DNA from: an uncultured Desulfovibrio sp.
GTDB taxonomy: Bacteria > Desulfobacterota > Desulfovibrionia > Desulfovibrionales > Desulfovibrionaceae
NCBI GenBank assembly: GCA_900553065.1
Contig: USBZ01000001.1
Span: 62,001-126,000, forward strand
Direction: 5' to 3'
DNA length: 64,000 nucleotides
Positions 26,873-35,167 of this stretch are shown here, in pieces. The position numbers and the translations under genes were made by a program. How positions within the stretch are numbered: position 1 is the stretch's first letter; each line of letters begins with the position of its first letter. The notes beneath the pieces are model-generated. The model saw only the letters and a program-made list of their open reading frames with translations, did no database searches and was not told the origin of the DNA.

Positions 26873-26901
26873 TTGACCTTTTATTCGATGTCAAATAAAA
26901 C
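26873..26901 (+). promoter_or_regulatory. Putative promoter of the alkylsulfatase-like gene
   Basis: TTGACC (26873-26878) and TAAAAC (26896-26901) are 17 bases apart. A run of ten C (26851-26860) lies just upstream of the -35, and a repeated 17-bp element overlaps the -10 and the predicted start of transcription. Confidence 0.5.
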
Positions 26902-26927
26902 CCCATTTAGTTCGATATCAAATAAAA
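26884..26927 (+). repeat. Pair of 17-bp direct repeats, likely operator
   Basis: The sequence TTCGATRTCAAATAAAA occurs at 26884-26900 (R=G) and 26911-26927 (R=A), 27 bases apart start to start, so with one mismatch. The first copy covers the predicted -10 region and the second lies just downstream. Two direct copies about 2.6 helical turns apart suggest a tandem regulator-binding site, probably for repression. No regulator gene is adjacent. Confidence 0.6.
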
Positions 26928-26968
26928 AAGCCATCCAGTACCACCGTGTAACTCTATGGAGGATACCC

Positions 26969-28294
26969 ATGCAAAAAAGTCACGCCACTCTCGCCCTCGA
27001 AAAACGCCGCGACATTCTTCAGCCTCACATCGTCCAGGTGAGCGACAATGTCTGGGTTTCCGTGGCGGAAGACGTATCCAATGTGTCCGTGATACGAGGC
27101 AAAAACGGACTCGTGCTTGTGGATACCGGCATGATTCCCGATCGGGCTGCCCATACTCTTCAAGCCTTTCGGGAGATCATGCCTCTGGGCGAGTACCCTA
27201 TCAAGGCTATTGTCTACACTCACGGCCATGGAGACCATACAGGAGGTTCCTCCGTCTTCTGCAGTGAAGGATCAACTCCTGAAATCTGGGCCAGAGACAA
27301 CTTCGGTTCCGAGGTTCTTCCCTTCGAGCAGGCAGGTCTCATGCCTCTGTTCAAAGCCCGCGGAGCCATGCAGGGAGGCTTTCTTCTTCCCCCGGAAAAA
27401 CGTATCTGCAACGGCATCGCCCCCATACGTTACCCCCGGGCCGGCGGCGCCGTCTTCAGCGGTAAGACGGGAGCCGTTCCCCCTGATCATTTCTTCAACG
27501 GCCTCAGCACACATCTGAACATTGCAGGTCTTGAACTATGGCTTTTCGCCACACCGGGAGAAACCGACGACGCCCTTTCCGTATGGTTCCCCGGGGAACG
27601 CGTTCTCTTCTGCGGCGATGCTCTGTACCGATCCTTCCCCAACGTTTATCCGGTACGAGGTACGGGCAGCCGTCCCATTCCCACCTGGTGTTCCAGCCTG
27701 CAGCTGCTCGACTCTCTGGGAGCTGACGTACTGGTTCCCGGTCATACCGATCCGTTCATAGGCAGGGAGCATATTCATGACGTCATCACGAACTATCATG
27801 ATGCGCTTGAGTATGTGCAGAACAAGACCATAGAAGGTATGAACATGGGCAAGACGCCAGACGAACTTGCCTGCGAAATAACCCTGCCCGACCATCTTAC
27901 CTCTCTTGACTATCTGGAGGAAGTCTACGGCAATGTCTCATGGACCGTCCGCAACATCTTCAACCAGTATGTCGGCTGGTTCGACGGCAATCCGCTTCGC
28001 CTCTACTCCGACTTTACCCGTGTTGAGGAAGCCCGGCGCATGGTTGAACTGGCTGGCGGCGAAGACGAGCTTCTGAAAAACGCCCGAACCGCCCTTGAAC
28101 GGAACGATGCCGCATGGGCCGCCCGTCTGGCCGACCATCTGCTCGTCCTCGCACCGGACAATGCCGACTACATGCTGCTCAAGGCCGATGCCCTTGAGGT
28201 GCTCGGCGAAACCATGCTCACCGCAACTGGCAGAAACTTCACGCTGACCGCGGCGCAGAAGCTGAGGGAACAAGCGCAAAAAAGCGACAAGTAA
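26969..28294 (+). CDS. Metallo-beta-lactamase-fold alkylsulfatase-like hydrolase
   Basis: Likely zinc hydrolase of the SdsA1/alkyl-sulfatase family, which cleaves alkyl sulfate esters to alcohol and sulfate. The 441-aa protein has the metal motif YTHGHGDHTGG (about residues 74-84), further ligands around LFCGDALYRSFPN and VPGHTDPFIG, and the alkyl-sulfatase dimerisation region YLEEVYGNVSWTVRNIFNQY followed by a helical C-terminus. Compared with SdsA1 (over 600 aa) it lacks the C-terminal SCP2-like domain and a signal peptide, so it appears cytoplasmic. GGAGGA lies six bases before the ATG. It converges on the arylsulfotransferase/TRAP locus, which supports a role with sulfate esters; the substrate is unknown. 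Confidence 0.78.
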   Translation: MQKSHATLALEKRRDILQPHIVQVSDNVWVSVAEDVSNVSVIRGKNGLVLVDTGMIPDRAAHTLQAFREIMPLGEYPIKAIVYTHGHGDHTGGSSVFCSEGSTPEIWARDNFGSEVLPFEQAGLMPLFKARGAMQGGFLLPPEKRICNGIAPIRYPRAGGAVFSGKTGAVPPDHFFNGLSTHLNIAGLELWLFATPGETDDALSVWFPGERVLFCGDALYRSFPNVYPVRGTGSRPIPTWCSSLQLLDSLGADVLVPGHTDPFIGREHIHDVITNYHDALEYVQNKTIEGMNMGKTPDELACEITLPDHLTSLDYLEEVYGNVSWTVRNIFNQYVGWFDGNPLRLYSDFTRVEEARRMVELAGGEDELLKNARTALERNDAAWAARLADHLLVLAPDNADYMLLKADALEVLGETMLTATGRNFTLTAAQKLREQAQKSDK

Positions 28295-28304
28295 CAAAAA
28301 GCCA

Positions 28305-28348
28305 GGGCGGATCTTCTCAGCTGAAAGCTTCGGCAGATCCGCCCTTTT
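28305..28348 (+). terminator. Terminator after the alkylsulfatase-like gene
   Basis: GGGCGGATCT (28305-28314) pairs with AGATCCGCCC (28335-28344) and is followed by TTTT, 10 bases after the stop codon. Confidence 0.8.
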
Positions 28349-28390
28349 CTATCCTGCCGGTCTGTCATATCAGCCGGCTCTCATAAAACG

Positions 28391-28423
28391 GAACGCGCCC
28401 GGGGAATCCCCGGACGCGTTCTT
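28391..28423. terminator. Second, bidirectional hairpin between the convergent genes
   Basis: GAACGCG-CCCGGGG and CCCCGG-CGCGTTC form a long stem around an AAT loop, with TTCTTTC on the plus side and CGTTTTAT on the minus side. A further small hairpin (CCGGGAA/TTCCCGG, 28434-28451) lies next to the stop of the minus-strand gene. They separate the sulfatase-like gene from the arylsulfotransferase gene. Confidence 0.7.
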
Positions 28424-28460
28424 CTTTCAGGAGCCGGGAAAAAATTCCCGGAACTTTTTA

Positions 28461-29909
28461 CTAGTCGTCGGTAGCGGCGATGCAGTCACCGGCGTTGGCA
28501 ACATAGCCGAGCGTGCCTTCCACTTCCACTTCGCTGCTGCGGCTGCCGAAAGCGGCGGCGCCGGGCATACGGAAGGTAGCGCAGTCGGCAGGAGCAATGG
28601 CCACTTCAGGAGTGTGCTCGGCCTGAGGCACCCATTCGTAGGGCACGCGGTAGGCGCGGTACACCATGTTCATGTTGCGGCCGTCCTTGTAGGGGTTGAT
28701 GAATTCCCAGACAACCTTATGGTCGGCGGTCACTTCGATCAGGCGGCCGTCGGAACCTTCGGTGATGAGGGTGTTGCCGTTGGGCAGACGCTGAGCGGCG
28801 CTGACGAAGGGGCTGTAGAAACGGCTGGCATCCAGAGGAACCACAAAGCCGGCTTCGCGGGGAGTGTACTGCCACACGATGTCGAGGGTGATGGGATCGA
28901 ATTCCAGGATACGGGTGTAGTCGCGCTGAGCGGCCTTCACACCGATGGGAGCGCCGGGGTTCGGGCTGTCGTAACCGGCCCAGCCGCCGTTGTCGTACAC
29001 AAGGATATTGCCCGCGCCGGGAAGACCTTCAGGAATCATGTGCGCATGATGCTGACCGATGATCCAGCCCAGCTTGTGTTCAGGATGACCGATGCTGTAG
29101 TCGGGGCCGACCTTCCAGACGATCTTGCCGGTTTCCTTGCTGATGATGAAGATGATGTTGGTTTCACGGCCGTCCATGATGATGTTGTCGGGATGGAAAC
29201 GTTCATCACCGGCATCATACCACTTGTTGGGGCCGAGGGTGGACATGGAGTTGATGTGCATCCAGTCGCCGAGACCGGGAGCGCTGTCGATGAGGGAACC
29301 GCCGCGGTAGTTGGGGTTACGGGCCATGGCGTTGCGGGCGGCTTCGGAGAAGCCCATTTCTTCCACATGATCGGAGGCCTGCCATTCCCAGACGATTTCG
29401 CCTTCCCAGTTCACTTCGTACACCACGTCGTCAAGCAGGGGCTTGTCGGAGATGTATTCGCAGTGGGCGTCACGATGGCAGAGCACAAGGGTGTTGCCGG
29501 ACATGGACTGGGGTTCGTGACCGGGAGCATAGTAACCGGTGGTGCTGCCTTCACGCTGGAAGTCGTGATGCTGACGGGCCATCCACTGGGGCTTTTCACC
29601 CGGATCCTCGATGAACTCGGCCTGGTTGAATTCCCACACGACGTTACCATCCCAGTCCACCTGAATGAGGTCGACCTGATCCTGAAGGCCGTACTTGGGG
29701 TTACGGATGCCGCGGCTGCCGAGCAGATAACCGCCGGGGAAAATCTTGTTCGGGAAGCCGTGCACGTCCTTCCAGAGCTTGATTTCCTGACCGTTCATGT
29801 CGATAAGCATGGCGCCCTGTCCTTTGACGGGCATGACGGTATAACCGTTATAGGCTCTCTCGGGATCGTAGAGAGTGACACCGGTGGGGTAAACTGTAGG
29901 ATGACCCAT
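28461..29909 (-). CDS. Arylsulfate sulfotransferase (ASST) family protein
   Basis: Member of the PAPS-independent arylsulfotransferase family, which moves a sulfate group from one phenolic ester to another acceptor through a histidine intermediate. The 482-aa protein shows the beta-propeller pattern of repeated DWDGNVVWEF-like strands and family motifs MARQHHDFQREG, WMHINSMSTLG, GQHHAHMIPEG and RLPNGNTLITEGSDGRLIEV; several His residues are candidates for the catalytic one. It starts MGHPTVYPTGV directly at the first propeller strand and has no signal peptide, whereas the studied enterobacterial ASSTs are periplasmic. AAGGAG precedes the ATG. It is last in line after the TRAP genes. Activity and direction are inferred. 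Confidence 0.8.
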   Translation of the reverse strand: MGHPTVYPTGVTLYDPERAYNGYTVMPVKGQGAMLIDMNGQEIKLWKDVHGFPNKIFPGGYLLGSRGIRNPKYGLQDQVDLIQVDWDGNVVWEFNQAEFIEDPGEKPQWMARQHHDFQREGSTTGYYAPGHEPQSMSGNTLVLCHRDAHCEYISDKPLLDDVVYEVNWEGEIVWEWQASDHVEEMGFSEAARNAMARNPNYRGGSLIDSAPGLGDWMHINSMSTLGPNKWYDAGDERFHPDNIIMDGRETNIIFIISKETGKIVWKVGPDYSIGHPEHKLGWIIGQHHAHMIPEGLPGAGNILVYDNGGWAGYDSPNPGAPIGVKAAQRDYTRILEFDPITLDIVWQYTPREAGFVVPLDASRFYSPFVSAAQRLPNGNTLITEGSDGRLIEVTADHKVVWEFINPYKDGRNMNMVYRAYRVPYEWVPQAEHTPEVAIAPADCATFRMPGAAAFGSRSSEVEVEGTLGYVANAGDCIAATDD

Positions 29910-29943
29910 GATAAAACTCCTTATATGAGAGTTAGGAGGAAAA

Positions 29944-29968
29944 GGCCCGGGGCCTGAGCCCCGGGGTA
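29944..29968 (-). terminator. Hairpin between TRAP permease and ASST genes
   Basis: CCCGGGGC and GCCCCGGG close a four-base loop; on the minus strand CCTTTTCC follows. It lies 10 to 35 bases after the permease stop and before the ASST ribosome-binding site, so it may partly terminate the message or protect its 3' end. Confidence 0.6.
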
Positions 29969-29978
29969 CAGGGAAAAC

Positions 29979-31892
29979 TTAGAGTACTTCCGGACCCATG
30001 AGGGTATAGGGCAGCCAGAGGGCGATATCCGGAATGAAGGTGATGAGCACAACCGCAAGGATCATCAGGCCGACGAAGGGAATGATGCCCTTGAAGATGG
30101 TCTCGATGGGAATGCCCTTGGCAACGCCGGCAAGAGCGAACACCACCACGCCCACGGGGGGAGTGATCTGACCCATTTCCATGATCATGACGGATACCAC
30201 ACCAAACCACACGGGGTCAAAGCCGAGGGCCACGACGGTGGGGAAGATGGAGGGCAGGGTGAGCATGAGCATGGGAATAACGTTCATCATGCAGCCGAGG
30301 ATAATGTAGATGACCACGATGATGGCGAACACCCAGTAGCGGTTGAACGGCAGGGAGACGATGAAGTCGGCCAGCAGGAACGGCAGACGGGTGGCGGCGA
30401 AGAAGTAGCCGAGGATGGCCACGCCCACCATGATGCCCATGATGCGGGCGGTGAGTTCGCCGGTTTCATGCAGGGAGGCCAGCAGATTCTGCTTGGTCAC
30501 CTTGCGACGAACAAGGGCATAGAGGAAGGCACCCATGGCACCGATGCCGCCGCCTTCGTTGGGGGAGCAGATACCGGCCACGATGCTGCCGAGCACCAGA
30601 ACGAACAGGGCGAGGATGGGCAGAAGGCCCATGGAGGACTGCAGCTTTTCCGCCAGCGTGTACTTGGGACCGCGGGGAGCAAGCTCAGGATGACGCACGG
30701 CCATGTAGTAGATGTAGGCCATGAACATGAGCGCCAGCATGATGCCGGGAATCAGGCCGGCCATGAACAGACGTCCGATGGAAACTTCCGTAACGATACC
30801 GTAGATGATGAAGCCCGAGCTTGGCGGAATGAGAATGCCGAGCGTACCGCCTGCCGCAAGAGCACCCGTGGCGAGGGAAGGCGAATACTTGAGACGCATC
30901 ATTTCGGGCAGGGAAACAGAACCCATGGTGACGGCGGTGGAAAGAGAGTCGCCGCACACGGCTGCAAAACCGGTGCAGCCGGCGACACCGGCCATGCCCA
31001 TGCCGCCGGGCATATGGCCGATCCACTTATTGGCGGAGTTGAAAAGGTCGACGGAAATACCGGAATACAGAATCATGCAGCCCATGAGCACGAAGAGCGG
31101 AAGAGCCACAAGATTGTAGTTGGCGGAAGCCGCATAAGGCGTGGTACCCACGGCGGCGAGAGCGGCGATAACGTTACGGGACACGGCCACCATGCCCATG
31201 GCGCCGATGATGCTCATGGACCAGGCGATGGGCATGCGGATGAACAGGAAGAGGAAGAGCAGGCCGAACGCTATGAGGCCGAGAACAAGGTTGGAAATTT
31301 CGTAGGGGCTTTCACGGTACCAGAACGGCAGATAGGCAAGAGCAAACGCAAAGGCGATGCCGAGCACGAAGGGGATGTAGTGTCTGCCGGAAAGGCACTT
31401 CACGCTTTCACGCAGGAACTGGAACAGCGCCACGATGGCCGTGAGCGCAAGACCCATCACCGGCATCCAGTAATAGAACTCCAGGGGGATGTACAGTTCC
31501 ATCGACTGGGTACCGAACTTGCTCAGAAACGCGTCATAGCTCTCGGTGGTAAGCAGCACCATGACGCCGAGAACCAGCGATGCCACAGTCATGTCGCACC
31601 AGCGCTTCACCCCTGTGGACATGCGCTCATAGATGAAGTCGATCATCATATGACGGTCGTGCAGCTGAAGCACGGCCATGAAGGAAAACGTGGTGAGGGC
31701 CAGAAGATTTTCCTGAAGCTCCAGAGAACCGGGAACACTGAAGCCGAACATACGGCAGCAGACGTCCACCGTGATGAGCACGGGCAGGATGGCCATTGCC
31801 ACATAGCTCAGCCAGCTCACCTTGGTGGTGCATTTTTCGAGAAAGCTGTTGATGCTCTGAAAGGCGGGAGAAAGGGAAACTTGTTCTGCCAT
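29979..31892 (-). CDS. TRAP transporter fused permease (DctQ-DctM)
   Basis: Inner-membrane part of a tripartite ATP-independent periplasmic transporter, driving uptake with an ion gradient. The 637-aa chain fuses the small DctQ-like domain (about residues 15-170, four membrane segments, with SLELQENLLALTTF and HMMIDFIYERM) to a DctM-like large domain (from about 185, with MPIAWSMSIIGAMG, GSVSLPEMMRLKYSPSLATG, GGTLGILIPPSSGFIIYG and EMGQITPPVG). The ATG at 31892 follows GAGG; an in-frame extension to 32012 runs over the intercistronic hairpin and is unlikely. It is the only permease for three upstream binding-protein genes. Confidence 0.93.
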   Translation of the reverse strand: MAEQVSLSPAFQSINSFLEKCTTKVSWLSYVAMAILPVLITVDVCCRMFGFSVPGSLELQENLLALTTFSFMAVLQLHDRHMMIDFIYERMSTGVKRWCDMTVASLVLGVMVLLTTESYDAFLSKFGTQSMELYIPLEFYYWMPVMGLALTAIVALFQFLRESVKCLSGRHYIPFVLGIAFAFALAYLPFWYRESPYEISNLVLGLIAFGLLFLFLFIRMPIAWSMSIIGAMGMVAVSRNVIAALAAVGTTPYAASANYNLVALPLFVLMGCMILYSGISVDLFNSANKWIGHMPGGMGMAGVAGCTGFAAVCGDSLSTAVTMGSVSLPEMMRLKYSPSLATGALAAGGTLGILIPPSSGFIIYGIVTEVSIGRLFMAGLIPGIMLALMFMAYIYYMAVRHPELAPRGPKYTLAEKLQSSMGLLPILALFVLVLGSIVAGICSPNEGGGIGAMGAFLYALVRRKVTKQNLLASLHETGELTARIMGIMVGVAILGYFFAATRLPFLLADFIVSLPFNRYWVFAIIVVIYIILGCMMNVIPMLMLTLPSIFPTVVALGFDPVWFGVVSVMIMEMGQITPPVGVVVFALAGVAKGIPIETIFKGIIPFVGLMILAVVLITFIPDIALWLPYTLMGPEVL

Positions 31893-31975
31893 GGGAACCT
31901 CGGCTTTTTGCGGTTCGCACCCGCGCGACCGCACTGGGATGGGACAACCAGAAACAGACTTCGGCGGGAATACGA

Positions 31976-32007
31976 CGGGAGGGAGCAGACAAGTCTCCTC
32001 CCTCCCG
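31976..32007 (-). other. Intercistronic hairpin between the first TRAP binding protein and the permease
   Basis: CGGGAGGGAG (31976-31985) pairs with CTCCCTCCCG (31998-32007) around a 12-base loop, 9 bases after the binding-protein stop. There is no T-run, so it looks like an mRNA-stabilising or pausing structure that would keep binding-protein message more abundant than permease message, a common arrangement for solute-binding proteins. Confidence 0.5.
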
Positions 32008-32015
32008 GTCATAAA

Positions 32016-33089
32016 CTACATCTTGTAGTCGCCGTACTTACCGGCTCTCATCTCTTCGATATAGAACTTGGAACGTTCCTGAGCGTACTTGTAGACGGCC
32101 TCGATGACTTCGGGCTTCACGCCCTTGCAGGAAGCCTTCCAGTCTTCCACGAATCCGCCCAGAGGAGCGAGGAAGGGAGCGCGTTCTTCATCGGTCAGGT
32201 AGAAGAAGGTGTGACCCTGAGCTTCCATCCAGGCCGTGTCTTCCTTGGCGCCGTCTTCCAGAGACTTGCCGACGCCGAGAGCCATTTCCATGCCGCCGGT
32301 CTGCTTGAGATAGGTCTTCATATCTTCAGGCATGGAATCCCAGAGGTCCTTGTTGGCTTCCATGGTGAAGGCCTGCACCATGATGTTGAGCATCAGATGG
32401 TACTTGGTGGCTTCGGTGATCTTGTAGGACTTGAGGGGAGCGAGGGGGCAGATAACGCCGTCGCCCATACCCTTGGACAGAGCAAGATAGGTGTCGGGGG
32501 AGCTCATGCGGATGGGGTTGGCACCGAGAGCCTTGACGAGTTCAAGCGCCACGGCGTCCCACACGATGATCTTGGCGCCCTTCAGTTCTTCCATGGTCTT
32601 GATGGGCTTCAGGGTGTGCAGCTGATAAGCGGCAGAAGCCCAGGAGGTGTAGTGAACGCTGTTCGGAGGAAGTTCGCCGCTCACTTCGGGGAACTTCTGA
32701 ATGAGGTCTTCCAGCACCAGAGAACCGACAATGGCGTTGGGGCACAGGCCGGGAATGGCAACCACGTTCATGAGGTTGTAGTTGCCGGGGTACACGGACG
32801 GACGAATCACGCCGAAGTCCACGCGACCGTCGGTGATGGCCTGGGGAGCCTCGGATTCAGGATACAGAGCGTTGGTGGCGAAGTAGTCGAACGAAAGCTT
32901 GCCGCCGAACTTCTCTTCCGTAGCCTTGAAATAAGGTTCCCAGTAGTTCACGACGGTAGGATGCTTTTCAAGATAGCTGCCCATGAAGGACAGATGCTTG
33001 AATCCCTTGGCAGCTTCAGCCGTACCCGACAGGGCCAGCATTCCACCTACGGCGAGAGCCACAGCCAGCGCTCCAAACTTTTTCAACAT
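32016..33089 (-). CDS. TRAP transporter periplasmic solute-binding protein (DctP family), copy 1
   Basis: Periplasmic substrate-capture protein (357 aa) for the TRAP permease encoded 123 bases downstream. A signal peptide MLKKFGALAVALAVGGMLAL ends near SGTAEA. The DctP-family fold is supported by FDYFATNALYPESEA, GLCPNAIVGSLV and ALGANPIRMSSPDTYLALSK. In most DctP proteins a conserved Arg (as in GLKLRVP of SiaP) holds the substrate carboxylate; here that spot reads GAKIIVWDA, without Arg. The two other copies share this change. An AGGAG-type site precedes the ATG and a promoter lies at 33177-33205. The substrate is unknown. Confidence 0.9.
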   Translation of the reverse strand: MLKKFGALAVALAVGGMLALSGTAEAAKGFKHLSFMGSYLEKHPTVVNYWEPYFKATEEKFGGKLSFDYFATNALYPESEAPQAITDGRVDFGVIRPSVYPGNYNLMNVVAIPGLCPNAIVGSLVLEDLIQKFPEVSGELPPNSVHYTSWASAAYQLHTLKPIKTMEELKGAKIIVWDAVALELVKALGANPIRMSSPDTYLALSKGMGDGVICPLAPLKSYKITEATKYHLMLNIMVQAFTMEANKDLWDSMPEDMKTYLKQTGGMEMALGVGKSLEDGAKEDTAWMEAQGHTFFYLTDEERAPFLAPLGGFVEDWKASCKGVKPEVIEAVYKYAQERSKFYIEEMRAGKYGDYKM

Positions 33090-33176
33090 ATCCAGCTCCT
33101 TCGATGTGAAAAATAGTTCTTGCGTTCATCGGAAACCATCCGCAGAATGGCACCTGATCCTCATTCAATAGAGTTT

Positions 33177-33205
33177 TAGTAAAATAAATATCGCTATTAA
33201 GTCAA
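33177..33205 (-). promoter_or_regulatory. Promoter of TRAP binding protein copy 1
   Basis: On the minus strand TTGACT (33205-33200) and TTACTA (33182-33177) are 17 bases apart. The first 11 bases, TTGACTTAATA, are identical to those of the copy 3 promoter. The gap 33090-33327 around it is very A+T-rich. Confidence 0.6.
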
Positions 33206-33327
33206 CAGAAAAATTTTTTTTATATCCTTATTCCATTGAATTTATTTTATTTAAAATATATTCGCCCAATTTCGGCAAAAAACGGAAACAGGCGCCCTTC
33301 CGTCGGACTTTTCCATGCAACAGGCTG

Positions 33328-34404
33328 TTATATCTTATAGTCGCCGAATGCGCCCGCGCGAACCTGTTCCGTATAGAACTTGCTGCGTTCCCGGGCAAAG
33401 TTCAGAACCTCATCCACCAGCGCGGGATCCATGCCCTTGCAGTCTTCGTTCTTCCAGAGATCGGCAAAGGAGGCCAGCGGAGCAAGAATGCTCTGCCGCT
33501 CTTCTTCGGTCAGATAATAGAACGTATGCCCCTGAGCCTCCATCCATACCGTGTCTTCCTTGGCGCCGTCTTCCAGCGATTTTCCGCAGGCTTCCGCCAT
33601 CTTGAGACCGCCTTCCTGCTGAAGCCAGGCACGCATGTCGTCAGGCATCGCGTCCCACACATCCTTGTTGGCTTCCAGAGAAAACGTGTTCACGCCGAGA
33701 TTCAGGATCAGATGATGCTTGGCGGACTCGGAAATCTTGTAGGAGCGAAGAGGAGCCAGCGGACAGAGCACGCCGTCGGCCATACCCTTGGAAAGCGCAA
33801 GATAGGTATCCGGAGAACTCATGCGGATGGGATTGGCACCGAGCGCCTTGGCAAACTCCAGCGTGGTGGCATCCCATACGATGATCTTCTTCCCCTTCAG
33901 CTCCGCGGCGTTGCGTATGGGATTGATGGAATGAATCTGATAGGCGGCCGAAGCCCAGGAAGTGAAATGAACGGAGTTCGGAGGAAATTCCGCCCGTACC
34001 TCGGGGAACTTCTGAATGATCTCCTCCGCCACCATGCTGCCCACAATGGCGTTGGGGCACATGCCGGGAAGGGCTACCACGCCGAGAAGGTTCATCTTGC
34101 CGGGGAAGAGCGCAGGCCGTACCTCGCCGATATCCACACGCCCGTCGGTCACGGCGTTGAACGATTCGGATTCGGGATACAGCGCATTGGTGGCAAAGTA
34201 GTCAAAGCTGAGTCTGCCGCCGAACTTTTTCTCCGTCGCCTCTATGAACGGCTTGAAGACATTGACCGTGGTGGGATGCTTTTCCATGTACCCGCCCATG
34301 AAGGACAGGTGCTTGAATCCCTTGGCTGCCAGCGCAGGTTCCGATGCGACCAGCATGCCGCCCATGGCGAGAGCAAAAGCCAGCATTCCGAATTTTTTCA
34401 GCAT
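33328..34404 (-). CDS. TRAP transporter periplasmic solute-binding protein (DctP family), copy 2
   Basis: Paralogue of copy 1 (358 aa), clearly similar over its whole length. The signal peptide MLKKFGMLAFALAMGGMLVA is almost the same as that of copy 1. Family stretches FDYFATNALYPESES, GMCPNAIVGSMV and ALGANPIRMSSPDTYLALSK are kept, and the usual ligand Arg position reads GKKIIVWDA. It ends RAGAFGDYKI where copy 1 ends RAGKYGDYKM. AAAGGAG precedes the ATG at 34404, and the gene has its own promoter, so it can be expressed apart from copy 1 and the permease. It may widen the substrate range of the shared permease (inference). Confidence 0.9.
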   Translation of the reverse strand: MLKKFGMLAFALAMGGMLVASEPALAAKGFKHLSFMGGYMEKHPTTVNVFKPFIEATEKKFGGRLSFDYFATNALYPESESFNAVTDGRVDIGEVRPALFPGKMNLLGVVALPGMCPNAIVGSMVAEEIIQKFPEVRAEFPPNSVHFTSWASAAYQIHSINPIRNAAELKGKKIIVWDATTLEFAKALGANPIRMSSPDTYLALSKGMADGVLCPLAPLRSYKISESAKHHLILNLGVNTFSLEANKDVWDAMPDDMRAWLQQEGGLKMAEACGKSLEDGAKEDTVWMEAQGHTFYYLTEEERQSILAPLASFADLWKNEDCKGMDPALVDEVLNFARERSKFYTEQVRAGAFGDYKI

Positions 34405-34486
34405 ACCGCACTCCTTTCGTGATTTTTTTATCAAGTCTGAACAAAATAATAGAGAAAACATCCGCTTTCTCTTCCGCTTATGCCTT

Positions 34487-34515
34487 TTATAAAAAGGAAG
34501 TCCTCCCCCCGTCAA
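34487..34515 (-). promoter_or_regulatory. Promoter of TRAP binding protein copy 2
   Basis: On the minus strand TTGACG (34515-34510) and TTATAA (34492-34487) are 17 bases apart. The spacer is G-rich (GGGGGGAGGACTTCC region) and differs from the promoters of copies 1 and 3. Confidence 0.62.
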
Positions 34516-35075
34516 TAGAATCTTCAGGAAAGAGACCATTATTTCGTTCTTTTTAGAACATTTTTATCTGTCATGCGTCTTTTAGTCTCTGCAAAACAAT
34601 AAATGCATCCTTCCAGCGTCAGCAATTCCTTATGAAAATGTCCCTCTCCCCGGCTTGTCGGTTCGGATTTCTAACATTTTATTAACAAAGCCGGCGAATA
34701 CCAACCGCCGGGCATTCTCCGGTTTTCATCATCAATACGATCTTATCAATATTCATAGGCCGTAAACCAACCAGAGCAGATTACAGCTTGCCTATAAAAC
34801 ACATCATTCTATATAATATATCATAATAAATTACATAAAATAAAACCTCATCATTATCTCATATCAGGTACGGAAAAACCGAGTACCAGAAAAAACATTC
34901 CGCTTTTCTCTCAAGTGACCTGCCGTTCTCTCTGATAACTCCTGGACGCGGCATGGAAAACGATTCAAAAATCCGCCACCGATTCCCACGATCAACGTCT
35001 CCCCCCCCTGAAAAACATTCTTTCAGCCCCCCTGCCGGCTGCACGCAGCCCCCTCCGCCTCTTCCGCGCTCCATA

Positions 35076-35112
35076 AAAAAGGCGGCACAGCCTTTGCCGT
35101 ACCGCCTTTTTC
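35076..35112 (-). terminator. Rho-independent terminator after TRAP binding protein copy 3
   Basis: On the minus strand AAAAAGGCGG and CCGCCTTTTTT enclose an inner stem GGC/GCC, ending in a run of six T. It lies about 55 bases after the copy 3 stop, so copy 3 is a separate transcript from copies 1 and 2. Confidence 0.85.
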
Positions 35113-35167
35113 CATATCCTTTCTACAGAGAGTCTCAGCTCTCTGTCTGCTGAAAGAACTCAGTCAG

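Larger units (their letters stand above)
34405..35167. other. 763-base intergenic region, partly very A+T-rich
   Basis: The region holds the copy 2 promoter (34487-34515) and the copy 3 terminator (35076-35112). Between them, 34550-34870 is markedly A+T-rich with runs such as TATATAATATATCATAATAAA, and a small inverted repeat GTTCT/AGAAC lies at about 34546-34558. I see no gene in it; short frames present have no ribosome-binding site or recognisable product. Confidence 0.6.

Noticed and set aside
34953..35153. Pro-rich 66-codon frame in the long intergenic region
   Set aside because: It overlaps the copy 3 terminator, has no ribosome-binding site and low-complexity content.
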